This document shows positions 6,968 through 15,144 of a stretch of 36,204 nt of DNA, in pieces (positions within the stretch are counted from its first letter, which is position 1; each line of letters begins with the position of its first letter). Position numbers and translations under genes: made by a program. The DNA comes from JAKAFX01 sp049965715. GTDB lineage: Archaea; Thermoplasmatota; Thermoplasmata; Thermoplasmatales; Thermoplasmataceae. The DNA is taken from positions 1-36,204 of the forward strand of contig JBMFWA010000014.1 of NCBI GenBank assembly GCA_049965715.1, read 5' to 3'. The notes below the pieces were generated by a model. The model did no database searches. It had not been told where the DNA came from and saw only the letters and a program-made list of their open reading frames with translations.

Positions 6968-8006
6968 CGAAAACCAGTTTTTTCTTGTACTTGGCGTAGA
7001 TTGCGTAATCCACCCATCTGACCCTGCTCATCATCTTCCTCACCGTGGGAGCCGAAGTCCTGTCCATATCCTCAATTGCATCCGTGACGGTTATGTCAAA
7101 CGCATCAGATCCTGCGCCTGATCCGAATGACACGGCAAGAATTCTGTCGCCGGGCTTAGCCACATCAAGTATTGCAGAGAGTCCGGTCATCATCGATGCT
7201 GAATAGGTGTTGCCTATATATGGAGTTACAAGGCCCTCCTTGTACTGTGACTCCTTGAAGCCCAGCATCTTCGCTGCCCTGGTCGGGAATTTACCGTTGG
7301 GCTGGTGAAAAACGGCATAATCGTAATCCTCTGGCTTTGTCTTCATTCTCTCCATCATCCTGCTGGATGCGCCGATCACATGCTTGAAGTATGCAGGCTC
7401 GCCGGTGAATCTCTCACCATGCGTCGGATATGGCTGTCCCTCCCTCCTCCAGAAATCAGGTGTATCGGAGGTGACGGAAAGGGTGCTGTTGATCTCCGCC
7501 ACCGGGTGATCATTACCAACGATTATTGCGGTGCCTCCTGCAGAGGCGGAATATTCCAGCGCATCGCCCGGTGCCCCCTGAGACGTGTCTGAACCGATTG
7601 CCAGGCCGTATTTGATCAGGCCGGAATCAACCATGGCCTTGACGTTCTGCACGCCGGCCGTGCCTGCCTTGCATGCGAACTCGTAATCGGCGGCAAATAG
7701 TTCAAAATTTGCTCCAATAGCAGACCCGACTATGGTTGCAGTGGGCTTGACAGCATAGGGATGAGATTCAGAACCAACGTAAATCGCGCCGATATCCCGT
7801 GGGTTGATCTTTCTCCGCCTGATGGCATTCCTTGCAGCCTCCACAGAAATTGTGGCCACATCCTCATCGGGTGCAGGAACAGACTTGCTCTGGATTCCTA
7901 TCCCGTTCTTTATATTCTCGGGATCCTCCCCCCATACCCTTGCTATCTCCTCGGATTTGATCCTGAAAGTGGGTATGTAGGAGCCATAACTCATTATGCC
8001 AGACAT
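6951..8006 (-). CDS. Hydroxymethylglutaryl-CoA synthase
   Basis: A 351-residue archaeal HMG-CoA synthase that condenses acetyl-CoA with acetoacetyl-CoA, the second step of the mevalonate route to archaeal isoprenoid lipids. It has the typical start MSGIMSYGSYIPTFRI, a catalytic Glu in VGSES (Glu80), the nucleophile in FACKAGTAG (Cys112) and FHQPNGKFP with the catalytic His234. Length is normal for archaea. It is first of three leftward genes. The ATG at 8006 is about 31 nt from the TATA-like box centre; an in-frame ATG at 7994 is possible but would remove a conserved N terminus. Confidence 0.95.
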   Translation of the reverse strand: MSGIMSYGSYIPTFRIKSEEIARVWGEDPENIKNGIGIQSKSVPAPDEDVATISVEAARNAIRRRKINPRDIGAIYVGSESHPYAVKPTATIVGSAIGANFELFAADYEFACKAGTAGVQNVKAMVDSGLIKYGLAIGSDTSQGAPGDALEYSASAGGTAIIVGNDHPVAEINSTLSVTSDTPDFWRREGQPYPTHGERFTGEPAYFKHVIGASSRMMERMKTKPEDYDYAVFHQPNGKFPTRAAKMLGFKESQYKEGLVTPYIGNTYSASMMTGLSAILDVAKPGDRILAVSFGSGAGSDAFDITVTDAIEDMDRTSAPTVRKMMSRVRWVDYAIYAKYKKKLVFGENIE

Positions 8007-8030
8007 ATAATACCAGACAGAATAGGGCTA

Positions 8031-8045
8031 TGATATATATAAAAA
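8031..8045 (-). promoter_or_regulatory. TATA-like box of the mevalonate operon
   Basis: On the minus strand the run TTTTATATATATCA lies about 30 nt before the HMG-CoA synthase start, leaving a leader of only a few bases. Confidence 0.55.
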
Positions 8046-8125
8046 TTAACGATTGTCGATTCGTCAGTTGACGTATTAATACGTTCAGTTTTCTGGCATG
8101 GGAGAGGAAGAATAAGATATGGTCT

Positions 8126-8632
8126 ATGACAATGATCCTCGGCGTTTTCATTTTAGCCGTCCTGTCAGTACTTGGGTATGCTGAACATATCGTGGTGGTC
8201 AGGGGAATACCAAGTAAGGATCACATGCCTGAAAGCCCTCAGAAAATACTTCGGATACACCAGGAATGAGATCAGATGGATCGATCCGTATCGTTTTCCC
8301 GAGATGTTGCAGACAACGATCAGAAAGTCCATGCTGTTCAATCAGGAAACATCGATTCTGTCTTACATGGGTCTGAAACGGAATCTGCTATGCCAGCGGT
8401 ATATCTGGCAATGAAGGAACTCATCGAAAAAGGTTATGAGATTACGGTACTGCGTCCGTCTTTCAATTATCCAGATATGGATAAGATCGAATCGGATAAG
8501 TCGATCATTGTTCTCAGCGCAAGCCCCGATCCTTTCCTGGACCTTCCGGATTCAACAAAAGCTGTGAACAGTGTGATAACTGATGATCTTTCAGGAAATA
8601 TTCCATTCCCGAGAGAAAGTGAAAGAAAATAA
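8126..8632 (+). pseudogene. Membrane-anchored hypothetical protein interrupted by an in-frame TGA
   Basis: From the ATG at 8126 a 47-codon frame encodes a hydrophobic anchor (MTMILGVFILAVLSVLGYAE) and a short tail, ending at TGA 8267-8269. The same frame reopens at once, with an ATG at 8276, and runs to 8632 for 118 codons, including KELIEKGYEITVLRPSFNYP and SIIVLSASPDPFLDLP. Read through the stop, the two parts make one protein of about 168 residues with an N-terminal anchor and a soluble domain. This suggests a recent nonsense mutation, a sequencing error, or two coupled genes. A GAGAGGAAG purine run upstream is a possible ribosome binding site. I do not recognise the family. Selenocysteine is unlikely: no Sec machinery or SECIS is apparent. 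Confidence 0.5.
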
Positions 8633-8678
8633 GAGAAGAATTCACAATTTCTTAAAATGAAAGTTATTTGAGTTCAAT

Positions 8679-8685
8679 AAAAAAA
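8679..8685 (-). terminator. T-run terminator after sdhD
   Basis: Seven consecutive T on the minus strand, eight bases after the sdhD stop codon. Archaeal RNA polymerase terminates at such runs without needing a hairpin. Confidence 0.5.
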
Positions 8686-8692
8686 TGGGGGT

Positions 8693-9082
8693 TTACGGCA
8701 CCACGATCTGGGAAACGATAATGGCAAGAAGGGTACCATAAATTACAGTTACGATATAGACTGCAACCAGTATGTAGGCGATGTATTTCCTGGTCTTTGG
8801 CTTAGTGCCCATATCATAGAGTATCCCCTTGAGCCCGTTCAGGCCATGGTATGTCACGACCCACACAAAGGCAATGTAGAACAGGAGCCACCAGGGATTC
8901 TTGAGGTTGTTGATGACCGAATCATAGAAGACTATGGGATGCCCGAAGTCAATATGTGCCAGGTAAAGGTGCACGCCAACGAAGAATACGAGGAACAGAC
9001 CGCTGATCACCTGGAAGAACCAGCTAACTGTACCAAGTGTGCCCCTGCTTGTCATAGGTTTCTTTAAAGTTTTATTTTCCAT
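8693..9082 (-). CDS. sdhD: Succinate dehydrogenase membrane anchor subunit D
   Basis: A 129-residue protein with three membrane segments (about 22-42, 66-84, 100-125). Candidate haem or quinone-site ligands are His38 in GVHLYLAH and His79 in YHGLNG. Its layout (QVISGL..L..H, then YHG.NG....LYDMG) matches SdhC closely, so the two anchors look like paralogues forming a heterodimer that binds haem b and passes electrons from SdhB to quinone. It is last in the sdhABCD operon, 6 bp after sdhC, and followed by a T-run. Confidence 0.88.
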   Translation of the reverse strand: MENKTLKKPMTSRGTLGTVSWFFQVISGLFLVFFVGVHLYLAHIDFGHPIVFYDSVINNLKNPWWLLFYIAFVWVVTYHGLNGLKGILYDMGTKPKTRKYIAYILVAVYIVTVIYGTLLAIIVSQIVVP

Positions 9083-9088
9083 TTTTTA

Positions 9089-9499
9089 TCACGCCGCCAC
9101 GAATAACCACGCATAGTAGAGAAACAGCAACAGGAGCACCATGGATATGGACTCGAATATCACGAAGAACGCCTTGTTGTGCTTCAGGCCTATGCCCATC
9201 TCGTTGAGCGCAAGCCTGATTCCATTTGCTCCATGGTAGAATATAACCAGTGCAAGAAGAATGTCGAACACGATGAAGAGATCGTAAGGGCCGTATGTTA
9301 TGGACTGGACAATGCTGTTGTATGTCGCCTGCCCGTGGAGAAGGTTTGAAAGTACCGTGTAATGAAGGTACAGGTAAAAGAGTATAACCACACCCGAGAC
9401 CCTCTGAAAGGTGAATCCGAAATATCCCACACCCTTGCCCTTGAATTTTGCCCATCCAAGTATTCCTTCCTTTGTTTCAGACGTATTCTTTTCCATCAC
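9089..9499 (-). CDS. sdhC: Succinate dehydrogenase membrane anchor subunit C (cytochrome b-like)
   Basis: A 136-residue protein with three membrane segments (about 31-52, 71-90, 108-134). FQRVSGVVILFYLYLHY and FYHGANGIRLALNEMG carry the family's S-G pair and the two candidate haem-ligand histidines (His46, His89). It starts inside the end of sdhB (4-bp overlap), so translation is probably coupled. It anchors the catalytic SdhAB pair to the membrane and builds the quinone site with SdhD. Confidence 0.9.
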   Translation of the reverse strand: MMEKNTSETKEGILGWAKFKGKGVGYFGFTFQRVSGVVILFYLYLHYTVLSNLLHGQATYNSIVQSITYGPYDLFIVFDILLALVIFYHGANGIRLALNEMGIGLKHNKAFFVIFESISMVLLLLFLYYAWLFVAA

Positions 9500-10227
9500 T
9501 TCTTCCTCCTGAAAAACTTTCCAAGCTCATACCTGACTCCCTGCATCCTCAGCCTCTGTATCGCAAAGGACGGATCGACGCCCTTGGGGCAGACCTCAGT
9601 GCATTCGCCCACGAAGTGGCATCTTGATGTCCCCTCGTCTCCGTCCACTATCTCAAGCCTGTACTTCGACCCCTGGTCCCTGTTATCCTTGTTGTACCGC
9701 AGGACAGCAGCCAGCGGTGCCGGTCCCATGTAATCCTCATCTGATCCTACAATCGGGCAGGCAGCCATACACAGGCCGCACTTTATGCACATGGAATACT
9801 GCTCGTATTCCTTGAACTGTTCAGGCGTCTGGGGAATCTCGGAACTGTAATCCTCCTCCCCCTCCCTTATAATGTATGGAAGCCCTTCGCTGTATTTCGT
9901 GAAGAACGGATCCATGTCCACAACAAGATCCTTGATGACCTCGTAATGCTTCATGGGATCGACTCTGACCCTGTCAGTGCCAAGCTGTGATACTATGGTT
10001 GAACAGGCGGTCCTTGGTTTCCCGTTGACCTCCATCCCGCAGCTTCCGCATATCTCCATTCTGCATGAGTACCTGAACGAAAGAGTCTGGTCAAAATTTT
10101 CCTTTATGTATATGAGACCCTCCAGGACCGTGGAGATTTTGTCCTTGGGAACCTCGTAGGACGAGTAGCTTTCCTTCCCGTTGTCATCCTTTCTCTTCAC
10201 CACAAATTCATAGTTCTTTTCTGACAT
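9496..10227 (-). CDS. sdhB: Succinate dehydrogenase iron-sulfur subunit
   Basis: A 243-residue protein relaying electrons from FAD to quinone. Ligands for all three clusters are present: [2Fe-2S] Cys55, Cys60, Cys63, Cys75; [4Fe-4S] Cys147, Cys150, Cys153 with Cys213; and the third cluster Cys157, Cys203, Cys209. The spacing matches the classical [3Fe-4S]-type enzyme rather than the cysteine-rich SdhE-type enzymes of some archaea. sdhB starts 10 bp after sdhA and overlaps sdhC by 4 bp. Confidence 0.96.
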   Translation of the reverse strand: MSEKNYEFVVKRKDDNGKESYSSYEVPKDKISTVLEGLIYIKENFDQTLSFRYSCRMEICGSCGMEVNGKPRTACSTIVSQLGTDRVRVDPMKHYEVIKDLVVDMDPFFTKYSEGLPYIIREGEEDYSSEIPQTPEQFKEYEQYSMCIKCGLCMAACPIVGSDEDYMGPAPLAAVLRYNKDNRDQGSKYRLEIVDGDEGTSRCHFVGECTEVCPKGVDPSFAIQRLRMQGVRYELGKFFRRKK

Positions 10228-10237
10228 ATCTCATTCC

Positions 10238-11941
10238 TCAGTATACCCTCGGAGCCGGTTTCCACTTGGTTATGGTCACCGGAATATATGTGAATTTTGG
10301 TCCTTCAGTGCTGTATGTGGCCATGGTGTGCTTCAGGAAATTGACATCATCCCTTTCAGGATAGTCCTTCCTGTAGTGTCCACCTCTGCTCTCCTTCCTC
10401 AGCACTGCGCCCTTTGCGATCACCTCAGCAAGATCTAGCATGAACCCGACCTCGAGCGCCCACTCCAGTTCAAGGTTGAAGACCTTCGACTTGTCGCCTA
10501 TGGTGATTTTCTTGAACCTCTCCTGGAGTGCCTTGATGTTCTTAATGCCGTTATTGATGCCGTCCTCAGTCCTGAATACACCGACATTTGCATCCATGCT
10601 GATCCTCAGGTCCTCGCGGATCTTCGCGACATTCTCCCCCCCGTCCCTCTTCATGAGATCATCCCAGAGCCTTGTCTCCTCGGCCTTTGCTTTGTCATTG
10701 TTGAGGGATGGCATTGAATGGCTCATGGCATATTCGGCGGCCTTCACTCCCGCCAGGTTGCCGAATGCAAGGCATTCGTTGGTGGAGTTCGATCCGAGCC
10801 TGTTCGCGCCATGGATGCTGACACAAACGTTCTCGCCTGCGCCGTATATTCCCTGGACAGGGGTTTCGGTGTCGCTGTTCACGTGGATGCCTCCCATTGT
10901 GTAATGTGTTGCAGGCCTGACGGGGATCAGTTCCTCCGCCGGGTCGATGCCATTGAATTTCCTGGCTATATCCGTGATCATGGGGAGCTTCTCCTCCAGT
11001 ATGTCCGCCATGTGCCTGAGATCCAGGTTAACATATACGGTATCGCCGTACTTTCCCTTGACTCCTCTCCCTGCCTCAATCTCCCACATTATCGCTCTGG
11101 ATACAATATCTCTCGGGGCTTTTTCCAGTTTGGTGGCAGCGTACTTCTCCATGAATCTCTTGCCCTCATTGTTCAGGAGGTATCCGCCCTCTGCCCTTGC
11201 GGCTTCAGTAATCAGTATGCCCGACGGGACAAGACCGGTCGGGTGGAACTGTATGAACTCGAGATCCTTCAATGGAAGCCCTGCCCTGTAAGCAATGGCA
11301 TCTCCGTCACCGGATACGGAATGGGCATAGGTGCTGAACTGGTATAGCCTGCCTGCACCTCCTGCTGCGAATATCAGGGACTTTCCCTGGAATATTGTGT
11401 ACTCGCTGTTCTTCAGGTTGATTGTTGTGATGGCGTTGAAGGAGTTGTTTTCCACAATCAGCGAAGTTGCAAAATATTCATTGTAGATGTGGATGTTGTC
11501 ATACTTCAGAGCCCTGCTGAACAGGGTCTGCATCACATGGAACCCGGTCTTGTCTGCGGCGAAGGTGGCCCTTGGGTAACTCAGGCCCCCGAAGTCCCTC
11601 TGGGAGATCGTGCCGTCAGGATTCCTGCTCCATGGGCAGCCCCAGTGATCGGTCGTATAGATCTGCTCGGGGACAAGCCTTACGAATTTTTCCACCGCAT
11701 CCTGATCTGCGAGATAATCGCTACCCTTGATGGTATCATAGGAGTGCAGGTCAAAGTTGTCCTTCGGGCTGAGGACGGCACTGGTTCCACCCTCTGCAGA
11801 AACGGAGTGGGACCTCAGCGGATAAAGCTTTGAGACGAGCCCCACGGAAATATTTTTGTTGTATTCAGCGGCAGCCACGGCGGCCCTTAGACCGGCCATT
11901 CCACCGCCAAGGATCAAGACATCCTCCTTTATGATTTCCAA
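10238..11941 (-). CDS. sdhA: Succinate dehydrogenase flavoprotein subunit
   Basis: A 567-residue FAD subunit oxidising succinate to fumarate in the citric acid cycle and feeding the respiratory chain. It has the dinucleotide fold GGGMAGLRAAVAAAE (12-26), the covalent FAD-binding His45 in RSHSVSAEGG, and the substrate-site blocks HPTGLVPSG, TEAARAEGG, RPATHYTMGGI and NRLGSNSTNECLAFG. Length is normal. The start codon is TTG at 11941, chosen because the protein then begins a few residues before the FAD motif as relatives do. It is the first gene of the operon. AT-rich TATA-like stretches lie at about 11962-11985, and the exact promoter is not clear. Confidence 0.96.
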   Translation of the reverse strand: MEIIKEDVLILGGGMAGLRAAVAAAEYNKNISVGLVSKLYPLRSHSVSAEGGTSAVLSPKDNFDLHSYDTIKGSDYLADQDAVEKFVRLVPEQIYTTDHWGCPWSRNPDGTISQRDFGGLSYPRATFAADKTGFHVMQTLFSRALKYDNIHIYNEYFATSLIVENNSFNAITTINLKNSEYTIFQGKSLIFAAGGAGRLYQFSTYAHSVSGDGDAIAYRAGLPLKDLEFIQFHPTGLVPSGILITEAARAEGGYLLNNEGKRFMEKYAATKLEKAPRDIVSRAIMWEIEAGRGVKGKYGDTVYVNLDLRHMADILEEKLPMITDIARKFNGIDPAEELIPVRPATHYTMGGIHVNSDTETPVQGIYGAGENVCVSIHGANRLGSNSTNECLAFGNLAGVKAAEYAMSHSMPSLNNDKAKAEETRLWDDLMKRDGGENVAKIREDLRISMDANVGVFRTEDGINNGIKNIKALQERFKKITIGDKSKVFNLELEWALEVGFMLDLAEVIAKGAVLRKESRGGHYRKDYPERDDVNFLKHTMATYSTEGPKFTYIPVTITKWKPAPRVY

Positions 11942-12157
11942 AACAGATACACCGGATGTTTATCATTGCTGATAACTTAAAATTTTGCGTGAAGACCTTG
12001 GGAGAGATATCATTTATACTCATTCTAATCTGTATAATGCACTTTCGGGGATTAGCCCTGACTGTTGCTGTTGCGATCATACAGTATTTTCCATGCAGGC
12101 TTGAATTCCAGGTGTTACGGAGAGTCCATGGAGGGGTCGCAGGATGATATCCGGAAA

Positions 12158-12167
12158 ATTTTATATA
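12158..12167 (+). promoter_or_regulatory. TATA box of the hsp20 gene
   Basis: ATTTTATATA places the expected transcription start near 12187-12190, giving a leader of about 33 nt, unlike most leaderless genes here. That start falls inside the dyad at 12185-12207. Confidence 0.65.
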
Positions 12168-12184
12168 CCATAATGTAATCGTTG

Positions 12185-12207
12185 GTTGACAACCATCGGT
12201 TGTTAAC
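12185..12207. promoter_or_regulatory. Dyad operator at the hsp20 transcription start
   Basis: GTTGACAACC and GGTTGTTAAC form a 10-bp inverted repeat with nine matching pairs and a 3-bp spacer. It lies downstream of the TATA box, over the expected start site, and just before the GAGGTGA ribosome binding site at 12210-12216. A repressor here would block polymerase recruitment, as Phr does in Pyrococcus. The Phr-like gene at 12789 is the obvious candidate regulator (inference). Confidence 0.6.
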
Positions 12208-12221
12208 TAGAGGTGACAAAA

Positions 12222-12773
12222 ATGGTAGGAAGAAAAAACAGGGACGATGACTGGAGGGACGATTTCTTTGACAACTTCTTCGGGGACTTCGACATAGACT
12301 TCAAGAAGCTCAACGAGAGGATGACAAGGATATTCGACACCTTCAGGAAGAACATTGCCAGCGACGGCGAGGAGCCCTTTGTGTATGGCTTCACCTTCAA
12401 GATGGGACCGGACGGAAAGCCACAGTTCCAGGAATTCGGAAACGTGCCGGAACTCAGGAGATACAACCCATCGCTCGCTGCTGATGCCGCGACCAGGGAA
12501 CCCATCACAGACATAAACGAGGACAAGGAAAAGATATACATCACCGTGGAGCTGCCAGGCATCAACAAGGATGATATCGATCTCAGCGTGAACGAGGATT
12601 CCGTCGTCATAAGCGTGACCGAGGGGCCAAGGAAATACTACAAGTCCGTGGAACTCAGGGAACCGGTTATTCCAGACTCTGCCAGCGCCAAATTCACCAA
12701 CGGGATACTTGACCTGACGCTGACCAAGCAGAGAAAGGGAGAAACTGGCGGAAAGAAGATAAAAATTGAGTAA
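12222..12773 (+). CDS. Small heat shock protein (Hsp20/alpha-crystallin)
   Basis: A 183-residue ATP-independent holdase that keeps unfolding proteins soluble. After a charged, Phe-rich N-terminal arm (WRDDFFDNFFGDFDIDF) the alpha-crystallin domain spans roughly residues 88-178, with ITVELPGINKDDIDLSV and the signature AKFTNGILDLTL. The last residues KKIKIE provide an I-x-I motif for oligomer contacts. The ATG at 12222 is preferred over the one at 12213 because GAGGTGA sits 5 nt upstream of it. It has a leader with an operator-like dyad and is followed 15 bp later by a Phr-like regulator, forming a probable stress operon. Confidence 0.94.
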   Translation: MVGRKNRDDDWRDDFFDNFFGDFDIDFKKLNERMTRIFDTFRKNIASDGEEPFVYGFTFKMGPDGKPQFQEFGNVPELRRYNPSLAADAATREPITDINEDKEKIYITVELPGINKDDIDLSVNEDSVVISVTEGPRKYYKSVELREPVIPDSASAKFTNGILDLTLTKQRKGETGGKKIKIE

Positions 12774-12788
12774 CGGCAGTGATGTGCT

Positions 12789-13400
12789 GTGAACGGGGAC
12801 GACTCCATAGAGTATTTCATCTCTGCGCTTGAAAACGAAACCAGAAGGGAGATACTCAGGAGGCTGATCCTCGACAAGTCCTATGCTCTCGAGATGAGCA
12901 GGAGCATAGGGGTGTCGCAGCAGGCAATAAACAAACACCTCATTTTTCTTGAAAATGCGAAGCTGATTGTTCCGGAGGGATTCATCTCCAGCTCAATGGG
13001 AGCAAGGAGAAAGGTGTACAGGCCCACCGGGTTTTCAACGCTCATCATAGACTATTCCAGGAATTTTTTTGACATAAACCGCTACGATCTGGATTTTGGC
13101 AATGTGCAACCCTCGCCAAAGGAAAAAGATCCATCAAGGCTCTTTGACAGGCTTTCCGAGATCAGCAAAAGGCTAGACGATCTCATGAAGGAGAGGGAGG
13201 TTCTGATAAAGGAGAAGGACCGCATCATAGAGAATTTATCCGATCTCATAGACTCCTTCGCCAGTGACCAGCTGACAAGAAGAATAATGAGAGAGTACCT
13301 TGAATCCAGAAGTATAGAGAAGGTCTCGCAGAAGCTCTCGATTCCCACAGCTGCGGTTGAGATCATTATAGACAGGTTTCTCCAAAAGATCAGGTATTAA
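12789..13400 (+). CDS. ArsR-type transcriptional regulator, Phr-like heat-shock repressor
   Basis: A 203-residue DNA-binding protein. The N-terminal winged helix (about 5-80) begins SALENETRREILRRLI and has the recognition region EMSRSIGVSQQAINKHLIFLENAKLI, followed by a wing with basic GARRKVYRP. Residues about 105-155 are a charged coiled coil (LFDRLSEISKRLDDLMKERE...), then a C-terminal helical segment. This plan and length match Pyrococcus Phr, the archaeal repressor of hsp20 and AAA+ chaperone genes. The start is GTG, 15 bp after hsp20, with GTGAT upstream. Linkage to hsp20 and the dyad at its promoter support autoregulation; this is inference, and other ArsR roles are possible. Confidence 0.8.
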   Translation: MNGDDSIEYFISALENETRREILRRLILDKSYALEMSRSIGVSQQAINKHLIFLENAKLIVPEGFISSSMGARRKVYRPTGFSTLIIDYSRNFFDINRYDLDFGNVQPSPKEKDPSRLFDRLSEISKRLDDLMKEREVLIKEKDRIIENLSDLIDSFASDQLTRRIMREYLESRSIEKVSQKLSIPTAAVEIIIDRFLQKIRY

Positions 13401-13426
13401 ATAACTCCCGGCGATAGCTTGACCCG

Positions 13427-14317
13427 ATGAGCAACAGACTGGCATTCTTCGGGCATGTGAATATCGACGTGATCCTTGTCACTCCGGAACTGCATGGGCA
13501 GGGTTCTTCGGAGGTCACTGCAGTGAGGGAGGAATGGGGAGGAACCGCAGGGAATTTCGCCATTGTTGCTTCAAGGATTGGGGTGTCATTCGATCTTTAC
13601 GGTGCAATCTCAAGATCCACCCATGCCGGATACATCGAGTTTCTGAAATCGCTTGGCATCGATACCTCGACATTATCTGTTTTTGAGGACACCAGGGGGC
13701 CCATATGCTACATTGTCACGAACAGGAACGACCAGATATACTACATGCACCAGGGGCCAATGGGGAACTGGAACCCGACCGTATCCGATCTGAAGAGGAA
13801 GGATTATGACAGGGTGCATTTTTCCACAGGCCCGCTGGACAGGTATTCGGCCATTGCCAGGGATATAAAGGCATCGGTTACCTTCGATCCCGGGCAGGAG
13901 ATCAACTACCGGTACAGTAAGGAGGACATCGAGGCCATGCTCAGCCGATCCAGTATACTGATCCTAAACGAGTACGAGATGTCCCTCTTGACGAAAATCC
14001 TGGGAAGGAGCGAAAGCGACATTGCGTCTGTATGTGAGTCTGTCATAGTTACGCAGGGTCAGAACGGTGCCACACTTTACACGAGGGGCGATATAATACA
14101 CTCGGACTCCATACCCCCTGCGAGCGTAAAGGATACCGTGGGTGCAGGGGATTCATTCAGGGCTGGACTGTATTTTGGTCTCCAGAATGGATACGACATG
14201 GCTGATTCGGTCACGTTCGGCCAGATATCCGCTTCAAGATCCATAGAGACCGGCATAAGGGACTTTGATTTCGATGCCGACAGGATGATCGCGGAATTCG
14301 AGAGGATAAGGAAATAG
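13427..14317 (+). CDS. PfkB-family carbohydrate or nucleoside kinase
   Basis: A 296-residue ribokinase-fold kinase. The N-terminal GHVNIDVI and the GGTAGNFAIVASRIG block match PfkB signature 1, while DTVGAGDSFRAGLYFGL near the C terminus is signature 2 with the catalytic Asp and the anion hole. A lid region with IYYMHQGPMGNW lies between. The family phosphorylates sugars, nucleosides or 2-keto-3-deoxygluconate; the sequence alone does not fix the substrate. It follows the Phr-like gene by 26 bp on the same strand and may be read through from the hsp20 operon. Confidence 0.88.
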   Translation: MSNRLAFFGHVNIDVILVTPELHGQGSSEVTAVREEWGGTAGNFAIVASRIGVSFDLYGAISRSTHAGYIEFLKSLGIDTSTLSVFEDTRGPICYIVTNRNDQIYYMHQGPMGNWNPTVSDLKRKDYDRVHFSTGPLDRYSAIARDIKASVTFDPGQEINYRYSKEDIEAMLSRSSILILNEYEMSLLTKILGRSESDIASVCESVIVTQGQNGATLYTRGDIIHSDSIPPASVKDTVGAGDSFRAGLYFGLQNGYDMADSVTFGQISASRSIETGIRDFDFDADRMIAEFERIRK

Positions 14318-14383
14318 TCTCCGAAACATTGACTCTTGACAGGGAAACCAACATTAAAAATACGATCAATCACTTGACGGACC

Positions 14384-14908
14384 ATGACAGTTTACGAGTT
14401 TGAGGGCAGGAAACCTGTGATTGACGAATCGGCATACATATTCCCGAATTCCACAATAATAGGGGACGTGAGAATAGGGAAGGAGACATGGATAGGGCCC
14501 GGCGCGGTTCTCAGGGGAGATTATGGAACCATAGTGATAGGAGACGGTTCCGCAGTAGAGGACAACTGTGTTATCCATGCAAGGCCGGGAGAGAAGACCA
14601 CAATAGGGAACCATGTGACCATCGGACACCTGAGCGTTATTCATACGGGCAGCATACACGACTGGGCTGTTATAGGCATGCAGGCCGTGGTATCGGATTT
14701 CTCAGTGATAGGCCAGTGGGCTGCAATAGGCGAGGGAGCGGTCATAAAGTCTAAGTTCGAGGTTCCGGAAGAGAGCATTGCGGTCGGGGTGCCGGCAAAG
14801 ATCATAGGGAAGGTGGACCAGAACTACAAGGATCTTTGGATAAAATACAAGGCGAACTACAACTCATTCTGCCAGAGGTACAGGAAGATCGAGATGAGAG
14901 GTGTCTGA
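14384..14908 (+). CDS. Gamma-carbonic-anhydrase-like hexapeptide-repeat protein
   Basis: A 174-residue left-handed beta-helix protein with repeated [IV]G..x hexapeptides (IIGDVRIGKETWIGPGAV, TIGNHVTIGHL, AVIGMQAVV, SVIGQWAAIGEGAVI) and a C-terminal helix. The three candidate zinc-ligand histidines of the gamma class are present: His65 in VIHARPG, His82 and His87 in GHLSVIH. LRGD near 43-46 is also conserved. It lacks the acidic loop with the proton-shuttle Glu of methanogen Cam, which places it with the CamH/YrdA group, for which carbonic anhydrase activity varies. Confidence 0.88.
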   Translation: MTVYEFEGRKPVIDESAYIFPNSTIIGDVRIGKETWIGPGAVLRGDYGTIVIGDGSAVEDNCVIHARPGEKTTIGNHVTIGHLSVIHTGSIHDWAVIGMQAVVSDFSVIGQWAAIGEGAVIKSKFEVPEESIAVGVPAKIIGKVDQNYKDLWIKYKANYNSFCQRYRKIEMRGV

Positions 14909-15114
14909 GGGCTTCGGCAGTCATATGGCTCCATGAGGAAAATTCTGTTTGATATGATTAAATGCTTGATATAAGGGATTCTTGGATTTCAGCATACGAA
15001 AGACAAACTGCAGTGTACTGAATTAATGTTCAGAAATATTCCATTCAACCGGCAAACTTCGTTCAAGAGAATCATGGATTCAGTCATCCGATAATGCCAC
15101 AATCCCAAGCCATA

Positions 15115-15123
15115 GTTTTTTAT
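15115..15123 (+). promoter_or_regulatory. TATA-like box of eno
   Basis: TTTTTTATC is centred 26 nt before the enolase ATG, indicating a leaderless eno-dphB transcript. I see no gene in the upstream gap at 14909-15114. Confidence 0.55.
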
Positions 15124-15144
15124 CTGGAGTAGCAATCTTAACTC

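Noticed and set aside
8172..8414. 80-residue frame overlapping the interrupted gene
   Set aside because: The other frame has better codon use, a clear membrane anchor and a longer span; this one looks like its shadow.
12638..13445. Long minus-strand frames opposite hsp20 and the Phr-like gene
   Set aside because: They are antisense shadows with serine/leucine-rich composition and no start signals.
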